Program-made: the position numbers and the translations under genes
DNA from: CAYZJV01 sp964482325
GTDB lineage: Bacteria; Spirochaetota; Spirochaetia; Sphaerochaetales; Sphaerochaetaceae
Length of the DNA: 49,453 bases
Assembly (NCBI GenBank): GCA_964482325.1
Contig: CAYZXD010000017.1
Location: 1 to 49,453 of the forward strand
Direction: 5' to 3'
Notes under the pieces: generated by a model
What the model saw: only the letters and a program-made list of their open reading frames with translations
Told to the model about the DNA's origin: nothing
Databases searched by the model: none
Shown: positions 25,351 through 34,344 of the stretch, piece by piece
Layout of the letters: each line of letters starts with the position of its first letter
How positions within the stretch are numbered: position 1 is the stretch's first letter

Positions 25351-26370
25351 GTGACGAAACAACCATCACAAACATCATATGATACATTGCTTGAGGTAAA
25401 GGACCTCAAGACATACTTCAAGACCGATGCCGGTATCGTAAAAGCGGTTGACGGCATTTCATTCACGCTCGGCAAGGGAGAAACGCTCGGTATCGTCGGA
25501 GAATCGGGAAGTGGAAAATCGGTGACCAACCTCTCGATCATGCGCCTCATTCCCAGTCCTCCGGGCAGAATTGTCGGTGGTGAAGTCGTATTTGAGGGAT
25601 CTGACATTCTGAAACTTCCTGAGAGCACACTGCGCCATATACGGGGCAATGAAATATCGATGATCTTTCAGGATCCGATGACCAGCTTAAATCCGTTTCT
25701 GAAAATATCGACACAGATGATCGAAACAATCAGATTGCACCAGGATATCTCACGAAAGGATGCCCTGAAGAAATCGATTGACATGCTCAAGCTAGTCGGT
25801 ATCCCGGCTGCCGAAGAACGGGTACATAATTATCCCCACCAGTTCTCGGGGGGAATGCGTCAGCGGGTGATGATCGCCATGGCTCTCAGCTGTGAAGCAA
25901 AAATACTCATTGCCGATGAACCGACTACAGCTCTTGACGTGACGATACAGGCCCAGATACTTGAGCTCATCAAAGAACTCGCAGACAAACTCAATACTGC
26001 AGTTATTCTGATAACCCACGATCTGGGTGTAGTGGCCGGCATGTGCGACACGGTATGTGTCATGTATGCAGGAAAGATCGTGGAGAAGGCAAAGACGGAA
26101 GAATTGTACAGCAATCCATCACATCCTTATACATTCGGTCTGATTCAGTCCGTTCCGCGTCTTGACAAGGCTCATGATGGAAAACTCTTTTCTATCGAGG
26201 GACAACCACCCAATGTGATTGATCTTCCCCCCTGCTGTCCGTTTCATCCCCGTTGTCACAAAGTGATGAATATCTGTAGAACCCAGTACCCTCCCACAAC
26301 AGATCTTGGTAACGGTCATGAGGTTTCCTGCTGGCTATTTTCCAATCATAAGGAGAGGTCCCATGAGTAA
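25351..26370 (+). CDS. oppD: Oligopeptide ABC transporter ATPase OppD
   Basis: A 339-residue ATPase with Walker A GESGSGKS, signature FSGGMRQRVMIAMAL, Walker B ILIADEPTTALDVTIQ and the C-terminal oligopeptide extension with the cysteine motif CCPFHPRCHKVMNICRTQYP, which forms a 4Fe-4S site in related proteins. The start is GTG at 25351 with AGGAG upstream. It overlaps oppF by 8 bp and pairs with OppF as a heterodimer. Confidence 0.96.
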   Translation: MTKQPSQTSYDTLLEVKDLKTYFKTDAGIVKAVDGISFTLGKGETLGIVGESGSGKSVTNLSIMRLIPSPPGRIVGGEVVFEGSDILKLPESTLRHIRGNEISMIFQDPMTSLNPFLKISTQMIETIRLHQDISRKDALKKSIDMLKLVGIPAAEERVHNYPHQFSGGMRQRVMIAMALSCEAKILIADEPTTALDVTIQAQILELIKELADKLNTAVILITHDLGVVAGMCDTVCVMYAGKIVEKAKTEELYSNPSHPYTFGLIQSVPRLDKAHDGKLFSIEGQPPNVIDLPPCCPFHPRCHKVMNICRTQYPPTTDLGNGHEVSCWLFSNHKERSHE

Positions 26371-27379
26371 TACTACGAGCGTAAAAAAACCCTTACTTGA
26401 GGTTGTTGATCTGAAACAGCACTTCCCCATCGAGTCAGGGTTCATCCTGAAACGACAAGTTGGAGCGGTGCGTGCGGTTGATGGGATCTCGTTCACGGTC
26501 AATGAAGGAGAAACTCTCGGAATTGTCGGTGAGTCGGGTTGTGGAAAATCGACTACCGTACGCTCAATTAGCCAATTGTACAAACCAACAAGCGGGAGTG
26601 TTATCTTTGATGGTATTGATCTGGTAAATGCTCCAAGGGAACAGATGCTGGATGCCCGCAAGAATATCCAGATGATCTTTCAGGATCCGTATGCATCACT
26701 CGATCCTCGAATGACTGTCCGGACGATCATTGCAGAACCCCTGGAGATTTATAAGAAACGCGGTATGCTTGATGCTTCTTATACCAAACAGGCTATTGAA
26801 ACCCGTGTTGAAGATCTGATGGAACGGGTTGGATTAAATAAAGCATTCAAGAACCGCTATCCCCATGAATTCAGTGGTGGTCAACGCCAGAGAATCGGGA
26901 TCGCCCGGGCTCTTGCTCTCAATCCGAAGATCATCCTTGCCGACGAACCGGTAAGTGCGCTTGATGTCTCGATTCAATCGCAGATTCTCAATCTGCTGCA
27001 TGATCTCCAGAAAGAATTTGGACTCACATATGTTTTCATAGCTCATGACCTCGCCGTCATTGAGTATATCAGCACGCGAGTTGCGGTAATGTATCTCGGC
27101 AAGATCATGGAAATTTCACGCTCCAGTGATTTATACAAAAATCCACTGCATCCGTACACCAAGGCATTGCTCTCAGCAGCTCCGATTCCTGATCCCGAAA
27201 TCGAACGGAAACGACAGCGTATTATTCTCACCGGTGATGTACCTTCACCGAATAAGGAACGCTTCGGGTGTTATTTCTACGATCGATGCCCCAACCGGAT
27301 GGAGAAGTGTAAAACCAATATTCCTCCCATGAAACGGATGGATGAACATCACGAAGTAGCCTGCTGGTTGTATGAGTAG
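26363..27379 (+). CDS. oppF: Oligopeptide ABC transporter ATPase OppF
   Basis: A 338-residue ATPase with Walker A GESGCGKST, signature FSGGQRQRIGIARAL and Walker B IILADEPVSALDVSIQ, plus the C-terminal CYFYDRCPNRMEKC cysteine cluster. The ATG at 26363 has GGAGAGG directly upstream; the longer upstream frame lies inside oppD. Last gene of the operon, followed by a hairpin terminator. Confidence 0.96.
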   Translation: MSNTTSVKKPLLEVVDLKQHFPIESGFILKRQVGAVRAVDGISFTVNEGETLGIVGESGCGKSTTVRSISQLYKPTSGSVIFDGIDLVNAPREQMLDARKNIQMIFQDPYASLDPRMTVRTIIAEPLEIYKKRGMLDASYTKQAIETRVEDLMERVGLNKAFKNRYPHEFSGGQRQRIGIARALALNPKIILADEPVSALDVSIQSQILNLLHDLQKEFGLTYVFIAHDLAVIEYISTRVAVMYLGKIMEISRSSDLYKNPLHPYTKALLSAAPIPDPEIERKRQRIILTGDVPSPNKERFGCYFYDRCPNRMEKCKTNIPPMKRMDEHHEVACWLYE

Positions 27380-27384
27380 GATGC

Positions 27385-27415
27385 AGAGCACCGGAGGTTT
27401 TCGGTGCTCTTTTAT
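27385..27415 (+). terminator. Rho-independent terminator after oppF
   Basis: Stem AGAGCACCG / CGGTGCTCT (27385-27393 and 27402-27410), 8-base loop, then TTTATT. The convergent gene's stop is only 8 bp away, so it may serve both strands. Confidence 0.85.
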
Positions 27416-27418
27416 TCG

Positions 27419-27976
27419 CTAAAGATCACGAATCGAAACCGATTGAACGGTATCGGGTTCACGATCAGCATAAAAATCAAGATTCATGGCAGAGGCAATT
27501 GCCTGAGCAGATCGCTCAGTGGCGCCACCGCTAGTCCGCTCAGGAAGGATTTCCACATCCTTTACCCTATCGCTTTCAAATTTCAGGCGAAAAACCACCA
27601 TAGCCTTATTTCTTCCTCGAGCTGCTGCCTGTACATTCTGCGGATCAGCTCCCCGAATAAAATGGAGAATCTCAACACGTCGTACCGCTTTGCTGTCAAA
27701 CACTTGATTACGGACAAAAATGTAAAATCCATAGGTGTAGGTAATTTTTCCGGTATGGGAATCGAAGACCCACCGTTCGCGATATCCCATACCCAATAAT
27801 CCGAGTATCAGGAGAAACAACGGAAAGAGTGCAGAGGTGCTGAACGTCTGATCAAGAATTACAGAGATCAACCCATAAGCTAGAACGAGAGAAAACAACG
27901 CATACATCCATCGGTTTGTCCACCCGATCCCATATAAAATTGATCCATCCTTACGATATTTCAGATGCATTCTCAT
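27419..27976 (-). CDS. Hypothetical membrane protein with a C-terminal soluble domain
   Basis: A 185-residue protein that I do not recognise. Two hydrophobic segments (about residues 24-40 and 47-63) are followed by a cytoplasmic-looking beta-rich domain (WVFDSHTGKITYTYGFYIFVRNQVFD, later AMVVFRLKFESDRVKDVEILPE). This layout resembles membrane proteins with a PH-like domain, but I would not assign a family. AGGAGA precedes the ATG, supporting a real gene. It lies on the opposite strand between oppF and oppA. Confidence 0.65.
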   Translation of the reverse strand: MRMHLKYRKDGSILYGIGWTNRWMYALFSLVLAYGLISVILDQTFSTSALFPLFLLILGLLGMGYRERWVFDSHTGKITYTYGFYIFVRNQVFDSKAVRRVEILHFIRGADPQNVQAAARGRNKAMVVFRLKFESDRVKDVEILPERTSGGATERSAQAIASAMNLDFYADREPDTVQSVSIRDL

Positions 27977-28180
27977 GCTAATCTATCTCCTAGATAATTG
28001 TTCATACCAGTAGTATACTGTCAATGCGTGATCGGGGAAAGTGGCAGCATTTATGACAGCTGGAAAGCCTTGATTCGTCATGGTGTTTTCAGCTCTTTAG
28101 GTGCGTCAATTTTCCTTGATTATTAAGATGCTTTACTGTACTCTATGGTGAAAGCATGTATTTCATAAGGAGATATGTAT

Positions 28181-29899
28181 ATGAAAAAAGTCCTATCAAT
28201 TACTCTCATTATTCTCCTTGTCGGTGCCTTATTTGTTTCCTGTGGAAAGAAAGAAGAGGCCGCCAAGGTTGAGGCGCCTGCAGTAACTACTCCCGCGCCC
28301 GCTCCTGCGGCTGAAGCAGCCCCGGCTCCAGTAGCTGAAGCTCCTGCTCCCGCCAAAGTAGAAGAAGCTCCCGCAGCTCCTGCTCCGGCAGCACCTGCAG
28401 TTGAAGAAGATAAGGTTGTCTTCAGACTGGTCAACGGCGCAGAACCGGAAAGTCTTGACCCCCAGATGATACAGGGTGTACCTGAGCACCGTATCTACGA
28501 AGCCCTTTTCGAGGGCTTAGTTGCTTACGATCCCGTTACAGCCGGCCCAGTTCCTGGCCTTGCTGAAAGCTGGGAGATCAGTGATGATGGTACCCAATAT
28601 ACCTTCCACCTCCGTGATGCAGTATGGAGTGATGGAGTACCTATTACCGCACAGACTTTTGTAGATTCCTGGATTCGCGAACTTGATCCTGCAACCGGAA
28701 CTCCCTATGCCTGGTTCCCTTCCATGTTCCTGAAGGGCGCAGCAGAGTTCAATTCTGGCGAAGCAGGACCTGAAGCTTTGGGTATCCGCGCACTTGATGA
28801 TAAGACTTTCCAGATTGATCTGCTTGGACCACTGCCGTACGCACTTGGTGCTTTGGCTCACTACTCCTTTGCCGTTGTTCCTATGCACGCCATTGAAAAA
28901 TATGGTGCTGAATGGACACTTCCTGAGAACTTTGTGGGTAATGGACCGTATGTACTCAATGAGTATGTTCCGCAGTCTTACATCAGCGTAGTTCCTAACG
29001 AGAAATACTGGGATGCTGATGCAGTGAAACTTGATGAAGTTGTCTTCTATGCTATCGATGATAACAACACTGCGTACAATATGTATCTGAACGGAGAAGT
29101 TGACTGGATGACCACCGTTCCTCTTGATCAGATTGAGGCTGCGTCACTGCGCCGCGACTATCATCGGGCACCACAGCTTTCCACCTACTATTACACCTTC
29201 ATGGTTGAAAAAACTCCATTTGATGACGTGAGAGTCAGAAAAGCACTTTCACTGGCATTCGATCGACAGGCACTGGTTGATCAGGTCGCTCGTGCCGGAC
29301 AGATTCCTGCATGGGGCATTGTTCCTGAGATGGCCGGTTACCAGAGTCTTGGAGAACCAAAGTATGATGTTGCTGCAGCAAAGAAACTGCTTGCTGAAGC
29401 CGGATACCCTAATGGTGTGGGATTCCCGGAAACAGCAATTCTGTACAACACCAGTGAAAGTCACAGAGCTATTGCAGAGTTCCTGCAGCAAGAGTGGAAG
29501 AATAACTTGAATATCACCCTCGAACTGGAGAACCAGGAATGGGCAACTTACCTCTCCAGCAGAAACACTGGAAACTTCCAGATTGCCCGTGCCGGATGGG
29601 TCGGTGACTATCAAGATCCGAATACCTTCCTTGATATGTTCCTCACCGGGACCGCTATGAACGGTGGAAACTACTCTAACGAAATGTATGACTTCCTCAT
29701 TCGCGAAGCTGCGACGATGAGTGGAGCCGATAGAATGGATGTACTCTTGCAGGCAGAAGATATTCTGATCAACGAAGATCAGGGAATCATGCCCATGTAC
29801 TACTACACCACCAACAATATGATTGACACTTCAAAGTGGGGTGGATGGCACACCAACACTATGGATATCCATCCAACCAAGGACATCTACCTCAAGTAG
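28181..29899 (+). CDS. oppA: Oligopeptide-binding lipoprotein OppA
   Basis: A 572-residue lipoprotein. The signal peptide ends in the lipobox FVSC with the lipidated C21, followed by a roughly 55-residue Pro/Ala/Glu-rich tether and then a type-2 solute-binding domain that opens VNGAEPESLDPQMIQG and contains AESWEISDDGTQYTFHLRDA and ALSLAFDRQALVDQV, typical of dipeptide/oligopeptide receptors. It captures peptides for OppBCDF. An ATG six bases upstream is in frame, but AAGGAGAT abuts it, so the second ATG (28181) is used. The gene has its own transcription unit, separated from oppBCDF by an opposite-strand gene, which allows the receptor to be made in excess. Confidence 0.95.
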   Translation: MKKVLSITLIILLVGALFVSCGKKEEAAKVEAPAVTTPAPAPAAEAAPAPVAEAPAPAKVEEAPAAPAPAAPAVEEDKVVFRLVNGAEPESLDPQMIQGVPEHRIYEALFEGLVAYDPVTAGPVPGLAESWEISDDGTQYTFHLRDAVWSDGVPITAQTFVDSWIRELDPATGTPYAWFPSMFLKGAAEFNSGEAGPEALGIRALDDKTFQIDLLGPLPYALGALAHYSFAVVPMHAIEKYGAEWTLPENFVGNGPYVLNEYVPQSYISVVPNEKYWDADAVKLDEVVFYAIDDNNTAYNMYLNGEVDWMTTVPLDQIEAASLRRDYHRAPQLSTYYYTFMVEKTPFDDVRVRKALSLAFDRQALVDQVARAGQIPAWGIVPEMAGYQSLGEPKYDVAAAKKLLAEAGYPNGVGFPETAILYNTSESHRAIAEFLQQEWKNNLNITLELENQEWATYLSSRNTGNFQIARAGWVGDYQDPNTFLDMFLTGTAMNGGNYSNEMYDFLIREAATMSGADRMDVLLQAEDILINEDQGIMPMYYYTTNNMIDTSKWGGWHTNTMDIHPTKDIYLK

Positions 29900-29920
29900 A
29901 GATAGTATTCCTGATCATTC

Positions 29921-29950
29921 AGCTCCCGGTTTCATGCCGGGAGCTTTTCT
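29921..29950 (+). terminator. Rho-independent terminator after oppA
   Basis: Perfect 9-bp stem AGCTCCCGG / CCGGGAGCT (29921-29929 and 29937-29945), 7-base loop, followed by TTTTCT. Confidence 0.88.
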
Positions 29951-29969
29951 GTACACCGGGGATTTCATA

Positions 29970-29999
29970 TCGACACTTACCATTTTTTTACGTTATAGT
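29970..29999 (+). promoter_or_regulatory. aroA operon promoter, predicted leaderless
   Basis: TCGACA (29970-29975), 18 bp, TATAGT (29994-29999), then six bases and the aroA ATG at 30006. Transcription should begin at or next to the A of the ATG. There is no Shine-Dalgarno. Confidence 0.65.
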
Positions 30000-30005
30000 C
30001 GACTT

Positions 30006-31307
30006 ATGGATATTCAGCTTCACCCAAGCGGAGTTTCAGGATCTATCAGAGTTCCCGCTTCAAAATCACAGACTATTCGTGCACTGCTGTTAGCCACCTT
30101 TGCAGGGGGAGTAAGTGTGATTTACAACCCGCTGGATTCTCAGGATACACGATCCTGCATCGATGCTTGTAAAGCCTTTGGTGCCGATATTCAACTGGAT
30201 GACCAAACGTCATCCCTTACCGTGATGGCCCCTCTCTCCTTTCCCTCATCGCTTGCCATCGACTGCGGCAATTCAGGCACAACGCTTTACCTCGCAATGG
30301 GTCTTGCAGCAACGTGCACTTCTGCGGTGACCTTTACCGGTGATGCGCAGCTGAGAGCTCGACCGGTTGGTCCCCTGCTTCAGTCATTGATCGATCTTGG
30401 AGCTACCGTTACCTATCCAGGGGATAATCCTCGCGTCGGGTACCCGCCATTTACTATCCAGGGACCCTTAACGGGAGGGTCAACTGAAATAATCTGCCAT
30501 ACCAGTCAGTATCTCTCATCCCTACTTCTTGCCTGCCCTCTTGCCACAGCGGAGACCCGTATCAGCGTTCCGCTGCTTAATGAACGACCGTATGTGCATC
30601 TGACCCGATCCTGGCTGGATCAACAGGGTATCAGGTATACAACCGATTTGGAGATGAGTCGATTCACCCTACAGGGGAATCAGCAATATCATCCGTTTTC
30701 TGCAACCATTGCTGGAGATTACTCATCAGCATCGTTTTTTATCTGTGCACCTGCTATCGCCGGAGGAACGATCACCATCGAAGGGCTGGATCCCGAAGAT
30801 CCGCAAGGAGATCGAGAAATCCTGCAGATTGTAAAGCAGATGGGATGTACGGTGAGCTGGAAAGCAGACCATGCGGTGACCATCACCAGTCCGGGGAAAG
30901 GAAAATTAACGGGCGGATCATTTGATCTCAATGCCATTCCCGATGCACTTCCCGTCCTTGCCGCCACCGCCTGCTTTGCCCAAGGCACTACTGTTTTGGG
31001 GAATGTACCCCAAGCTCGAATTAAGGAGACGGATCGCATTGCTGTAATGCGTGCCAATCTGTCGGCGTGTGGTGCTCAGGTTGAAGAACGAGAGGATGCT
31101 CTGATTATTCATGGGAACGGAACACTTCAAGGGGGCATCTGCCATGGATACGATGATCATCGGGTAATTATGGCTATGGCAATCGCATCTCTTGGGTGTG
31201 AACACCCTCTGCACATTACCGGAATTGATGCTGTAGGGGTAACCTTTCCCTCATTTTTCACCTTACTCAATACCATTGTCGACACAGAAAAGGAGTCAGT
31301 ATTATGA
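30006..31307 (+). CDS. aroA: 3-phosphoshikimate 1-carboxyvinyltransferase (EPSP synthase)
   Basis: A 433-residue shikimate-pathway enzyme that joins phosphoenolpyruvate to shikimate 3-phosphate. Family motifs: VPASKSQTIRALLLA at the N terminus, DCGNSGTTLYLAMGLAA, GDYSSASFFICAPA, the IKETDRIAVM region and GYDDHRVIMAMAIASLG. The loop reads GNSGTT where the glyphosate-sensitive class has GNAGTA, so it looks like a class II type enzyme. The frame runs open upstream to 29823 through the oppA terminator, so 30006 is the only sensible start. Its stop overlaps ltaE by 4 bp. Confidence 0.95.
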   Translation: MDIQLHPSGVSGSIRVPASKSQTIRALLLATFAGGVSVIYNPLDSQDTRSCIDACKAFGADIQLDDQTSSLTVMAPLSFPSSLAIDCGNSGTTLYLAMGLAATCTSAVTFTGDAQLRARPVGPLLQSLIDLGATVTYPGDNPRVGYPPFTIQGPLTGGSTEIICHTSQYLSSLLLACPLATAETRISVPLLNERPYVHLTRSWLDQQGIRYTTDLEMSRFTLQGNQQYHPFSATIAGDYSSASFFICAPAIAGGTITIEGLDPEDPQGDREILQIVKQMGCTVSWKADHAVTITSPGKGKLTGGSFDLNAIPDALPVLAATACFAQGTTVLGNVPQARIKETDRIAVMRANLSACGAQVEEREDALIIHGNGTLQGGICHGYDDHRVIMAMAIASLGCEHPLHITGIDAVGVTFPSFFTLLNTIVDTEKESVL

Positions 31308-32332
31308 AAACCTACGACCTGAGAAGCGATACGATTACCAAACCGACCGATGCTATGCGCAAAGCTATGGCAAAGGCAGAAGTGGGTGATGATGTATATT
31401 ACGAAGATCCTACCGTAAACCGGCTGGAAGCTATGAGTGCGCAGCTGCTTGGTAAGGAAGCGGCTCTTTTTGTCAGTTCCGGATCTATGGGAAATCTCAT
31501 CCCGCTTTTTGTCAACGCAGGGCGAGGTACCGAAGTGCTCACCCATGCAGATAGCCACATCATTCAACACGAAGTAGGTGCCGTCTCTGCTCTTGCAGGA
31601 GTCTTACCCATCGGTATCGACACTCCTCGTGGTATTCTCACCGCGGATGCACTTGAAAAGTATATCAAGCCTCTCTCCTATGATCTTGCCCGAACGGCAA
31701 TGATTGAGGTGGAACACACCATCGGCGGTGTCTGTTATCCTCTTGCCACCCTCCAGGCGATCCGTGCTCTTGCTTCCCGACGGCATCTGAGTGTGCATAT
31801 GGATGGAGCGCGATTGTGGAATGCTGTCGTATCTTCCGGTATCGATGCTGCAACTTTCGCAGCCCAGGCTGATACAGTCACCTTCTGTATCTCAAAAGGC
31901 CTGGGAGCTCCCGTGGGAAGTGTTCTTTGTGGCGATAGAGAGTTCATCGGGAAAGCTCGTGCCATACGTAAAATGCTTGGAGGCGGCATGAGACAAGCCG
32001 GGATTCTTGCTGCAGCAGGAGTATATGCCTTGGAACATCATGTTTCCAGACTATCTGATGATCATGCTCATGCCCGTCGCATTGCCGAAACCCTGGGAAA
32101 AACCGAGTGGGCAGATATCATTCTCTCCGATGTGGAAACCAACATTATTTTCTTTTCGGTACACGGTACCGATGCATCATCGGTTGTTACCGCTTTGGCA
32201 AGGAAAGGGATCCGATGTTCAGGAGAGGGTGATACCATACGCCTGGTGACCAATCTCGACCTGCATGATGAGGATACTGATGCTGTGTGCCGCCTGATTC
32301 AGGAAATTGATCCAAAGGAGTTTGTTTCATGA
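31304..32332 (+). CDS. ltaE: Low-specificity L-threonine aldolase
   Basis: A 342-residue PLP enzyme that cleaves L-threonine or allo-threonine to glycine and acetaldehyde. N-terminal DLRSDTITKPTDAMRKAMAKAEVGDDVYYEDPTV-type signature, SSGSMGN in the cofactor site, VHMDGARLWNA (Asp contacting the pyridine) and the Schiff-base lysine K198 in CISKGLGAPVGS. The ATG overlaps the aroA stop (ATGA), and its own stop overlaps the next gene in the same way, so translation is coupled along the operon. Confidence 0.95.
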   Translation: MKTYDLRSDTITKPTDAMRKAMAKAEVGDDVYYEDPTVNRLEAMSAQLLGKEAALFVSSGSMGNLIPLFVNAGRGTEVLTHADSHIIQHEVGAVSALAGVLPIGIDTPRGILTADALEKYIKPLSYDLARTAMIEVEHTIGGVCYPLATLQAIRALASRRHLSVHMDGARLWNAVVSSGIDAATFAAQADTVTFCISKGLGAPVGSVLCGDREFIGKARAIRKMLGGGMRQAGILAAAGVYALEHHVSRLSDDHAHARRIAETLGKTEWADIILSDVETNIIFFSVHGTDASSVVTALARKGIRCSGEGDTIRLVTNLDLHDEDTDAVCRLIQEIDPKEFVS

Positions 32333-33105
32333 AATCCCTGCTGTGTTATTTCAGCGGTACGGGGAATTCTCACGCAGTGGCAACCGACTTACACCACAGC
32401 CTTTCCCTTGATATGATTTCGGTTGAAGCAGTACTGAAAGAACCGGAGATGCTTGCAGAGGTGTCGAACCTTGTTCTCGTGTTTCCCATCTACTTCTTTG
32501 GTCCTCCCGTGCCGATTCGTCGGTTTACCGAAGAAGTTTTAGGTGTCGTAAAACCCGATCTTGAGTATCTTGCCGTCGTGTATACCCATGGGGGCATGCC
32601 ATTATATGGACCGAGCATATGCGACCGACTCTTTGCTGATGCGGGATATGCGGCAAGCTATGTTGCCGGTATTGCCATGATCGATACCTACGTCCCGCTA
32701 TTTCGGATACCTGACAGGCAGAAGCAGGAGAAACGACACCAGCGTATTGCTCAGCGCATTGCATCGGTGATCGAAGATCTCACGGTGCAGAAACTGCAGG
32801 TGGCAACCCGGCTTCCTTTCGCACGACTGTATCACGCATGGTGGAATCACATCTGCACACGACGGCCACAGAAAGACCGGCGATTCGTCGTTACTGATGC
32901 CTGTACGGCGTGTGGAGTATGTGTGCGGGTCTGTCCGGTACAGAATATCACCCGCGAAGAGGGGAAAATACAGTACAACCACCGGTGTGAGCAGTGCTTT
33001 GCCTGCTACCACCACTGTCCTGAACAGGCAATCAGACTTTCTCCTCCCCCGCTGTTGGGATACAGTTGGTATCGTCCACCAAAATCATTTCTGGAAAAGG
33101 AGTAG
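32329..33105 (+). CDS. EFR1-type flavodoxin-ferredoxin protein
   Basis: A 258-residue two-domain redox protein. The N-terminal domain is flavodoxin-like, with the FMN phosphate loop FSGTGNS near residues 8-14. The C-terminal domain is a 2x[4Fe-4S] ferredoxin with eight cysteines in two CxxCxxCxxxCP clusters (about residues 192-203 and 219-230). Such EFR1 proteins occur in anaerobes and are thought to pass electrons between flavin and ferredoxin partners; the specific partner is unknown. It overlaps ltaE by 4 bp and lies 5 bp before patB, so it may supply electrons for an amino-acid conversion in this operon. Confidence 0.9.
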   Translation: MKSLLCYFSGTGNSHAVATDLHHSLSLDMISVEAVLKEPEMLAEVSNLVLVFPIYFFGPPVPIRRFTEEVLGVVKPDLEYLAVVYTHGGMPLYGPSICDRLFADAGYAASYVAGIAMIDTYVPLFRIPDRQKQEKRHQRIAQRIASVIEDLTVQKLQVATRLPFARLYHAWWNHICTRRPQKDRRFVVTDACTACGVCVRVCPVQNITREEGKIQYNHRCEQCFACYHHCPEQAIRLSPPPLLGYSWYRPPKSFLEKE

Positions 33106-33110
33106 TTTGT

Positions 33111-34343
33111 ATGGATCTGTTTGCACAAGCGGTACATCGTCGTGATAGTCTCTCGGTAAAATGGAATCGAAAAGCAATCAGATCGATATGTGGGAATCCG
33201 GATGCACAACCTTTTTGGGTTGCCGACATGGATTATCCAGCTCCACCGGTAGTGCTTGAAGCCCTACAGGAACAGATACACCATGGCGTTCTTGGATATC
33301 CTACCTTCTCTGACCATGTTTCCGTATTCACCGCCTGGGCAGCAAAGCGCCATAATTGGACGATGGAGAAAGCGAATGTGGTCATCGCACCGGGCATGCT
33401 CGCTTCGGTTGCCACCCTCATTGAATTACTCAGTCGTCCAGGAGATGCCGTCATACTCCCTATGCCAGCTTATCAGCCATTTGTCCATATCATACAGGAT
33501 CTCAATCGGAAGCTCATCCCCTGGCCGATGGCATATGATCAGGATACCCACCACTTCTCCCTAGATGTCTCCGCATTGGAACAACTGGCGCATCAGCACC
33601 ACAGTCCGTTGCTCGTATTCTGTTCTCCGCACAATCCTACCGGACGGGTTTTTTCCTTTGAAGAACTCTCTGCAGTCGCAGAAGTGGCAAAGAATTGCAA
33701 CCTTGCCGTTATCAGCGATGAAATTCATGCCGACCTTACCTTGGCCCATCATACCCATATCCCATTTGATATCATTGCCCGTACCCACGATGTCGTCAGT
33801 GCGACGTGCATGGCCCCCTCAAAAACCTTTAATATTGCCGGAGAGCATTATTCAGTTACCGTCTGTTCAACTACCGACCTCGCAAAGCGCCTCCAGTACC
33901 GGTTTCAAGCACTGCATCTCTCTCCCGATCTACTTTCATCCGTTAGTGCACTGAGTGCCTATCGTGGAGGATATTTCTGGCTGATGGAACTGCTTGAGCA
34001 TCTGGATCATCAAATTACTATGATCAATCAGCTTTTTACTGAAAGCTCGAGTGATCTTCATCTCGTAACACCGGAAGCCTCTTTCATTGCATTCATCGAC
34101 TGCAGTTCAGCAATTGACCTGATTACCAAAGAAGTACAGGCTCATCCTGAAGTATATGGATCAGCATCTCTGGGGATACTTTCCCGGTTCTTTGGCCATC
34201 GTGCCGGTATTGCCATGAATGATGGCACCTGGTTTGGTTCCGATTATCAAAATTTTGTGCGTTTTAATTATGGTACTACCGAACAGGCAGTGCGGGATGC
34301 TATCGGCTCCATCATCACAGCCACAGAGGAACTCACTCGGTAA
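33111..34343 (+). CDS. patB: PatB/MalY-type cysteine-S-conjugate beta-lyase
   Basis: A 410-residue class I/II PLP enzyme. PatB/MalY proteins cleave C-S bonds in cystathionine or cysteine conjugates, releasing pyruvate and ammonia. It starts with the subfamily region SVKWNR and PFWVADMDYPAPPVV, has the CSPHNPTGRVFSFEEL loop, VISDEIHADL (Asp contacting the cofactor) and the Schiff-base lysine K238 in APSKTFNIAGEH. AAGGAG precedes the ATG at 33111; the frame runs 15 codons further upstream into the previous gene. Its stop lies 1 bp from that of addA on the other strand with no terminator between. Confidence 0.92.
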   Translation: MDLFAQAVHRRDSLSVKWNRKAIRSICGNPDAQPFWVADMDYPAPPVVLEALQEQIHHGVLGYPTFSDHVSVFTAWAAKRHNWTMEKANVVIAPGMLASVATLIELLSRPGDAVILPMPAYQPFVHIIQDLNRKLIPWPMAYDQDTHHFSLDVSALEQLAHQHHSPLLVFCSPHNPTGRVFSFEELSAVAEVAKNCNLAVISDEIHADLTLAHHTHIPFDIIARTHDVVSATCMAPSKTFNIAGEHYSVTVCSTTDLAKRLQYRFQALHLSPDLLSSVSALSAYRGGYFWLMELLEHLDHQITMINQLFTESSSDLHLVTPEASFIAFIDCSSAIDLITKEVQAHPEVYGSASLGILSRFFGHRAGIAMNDGTWFGSDYQNFVRFNYGTTEQAVRDAIGSIITATEELTR

Positions 34344-34344
34344 T

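Noticed and set aside
28265..28415. Ala/Pro-rich repetitive DNA in oppA considered as a tandem repeat or CRISPR-like array
   Set aside because: No regular period or conserved repeat; it encodes a low-complexity lipoprotein tether.
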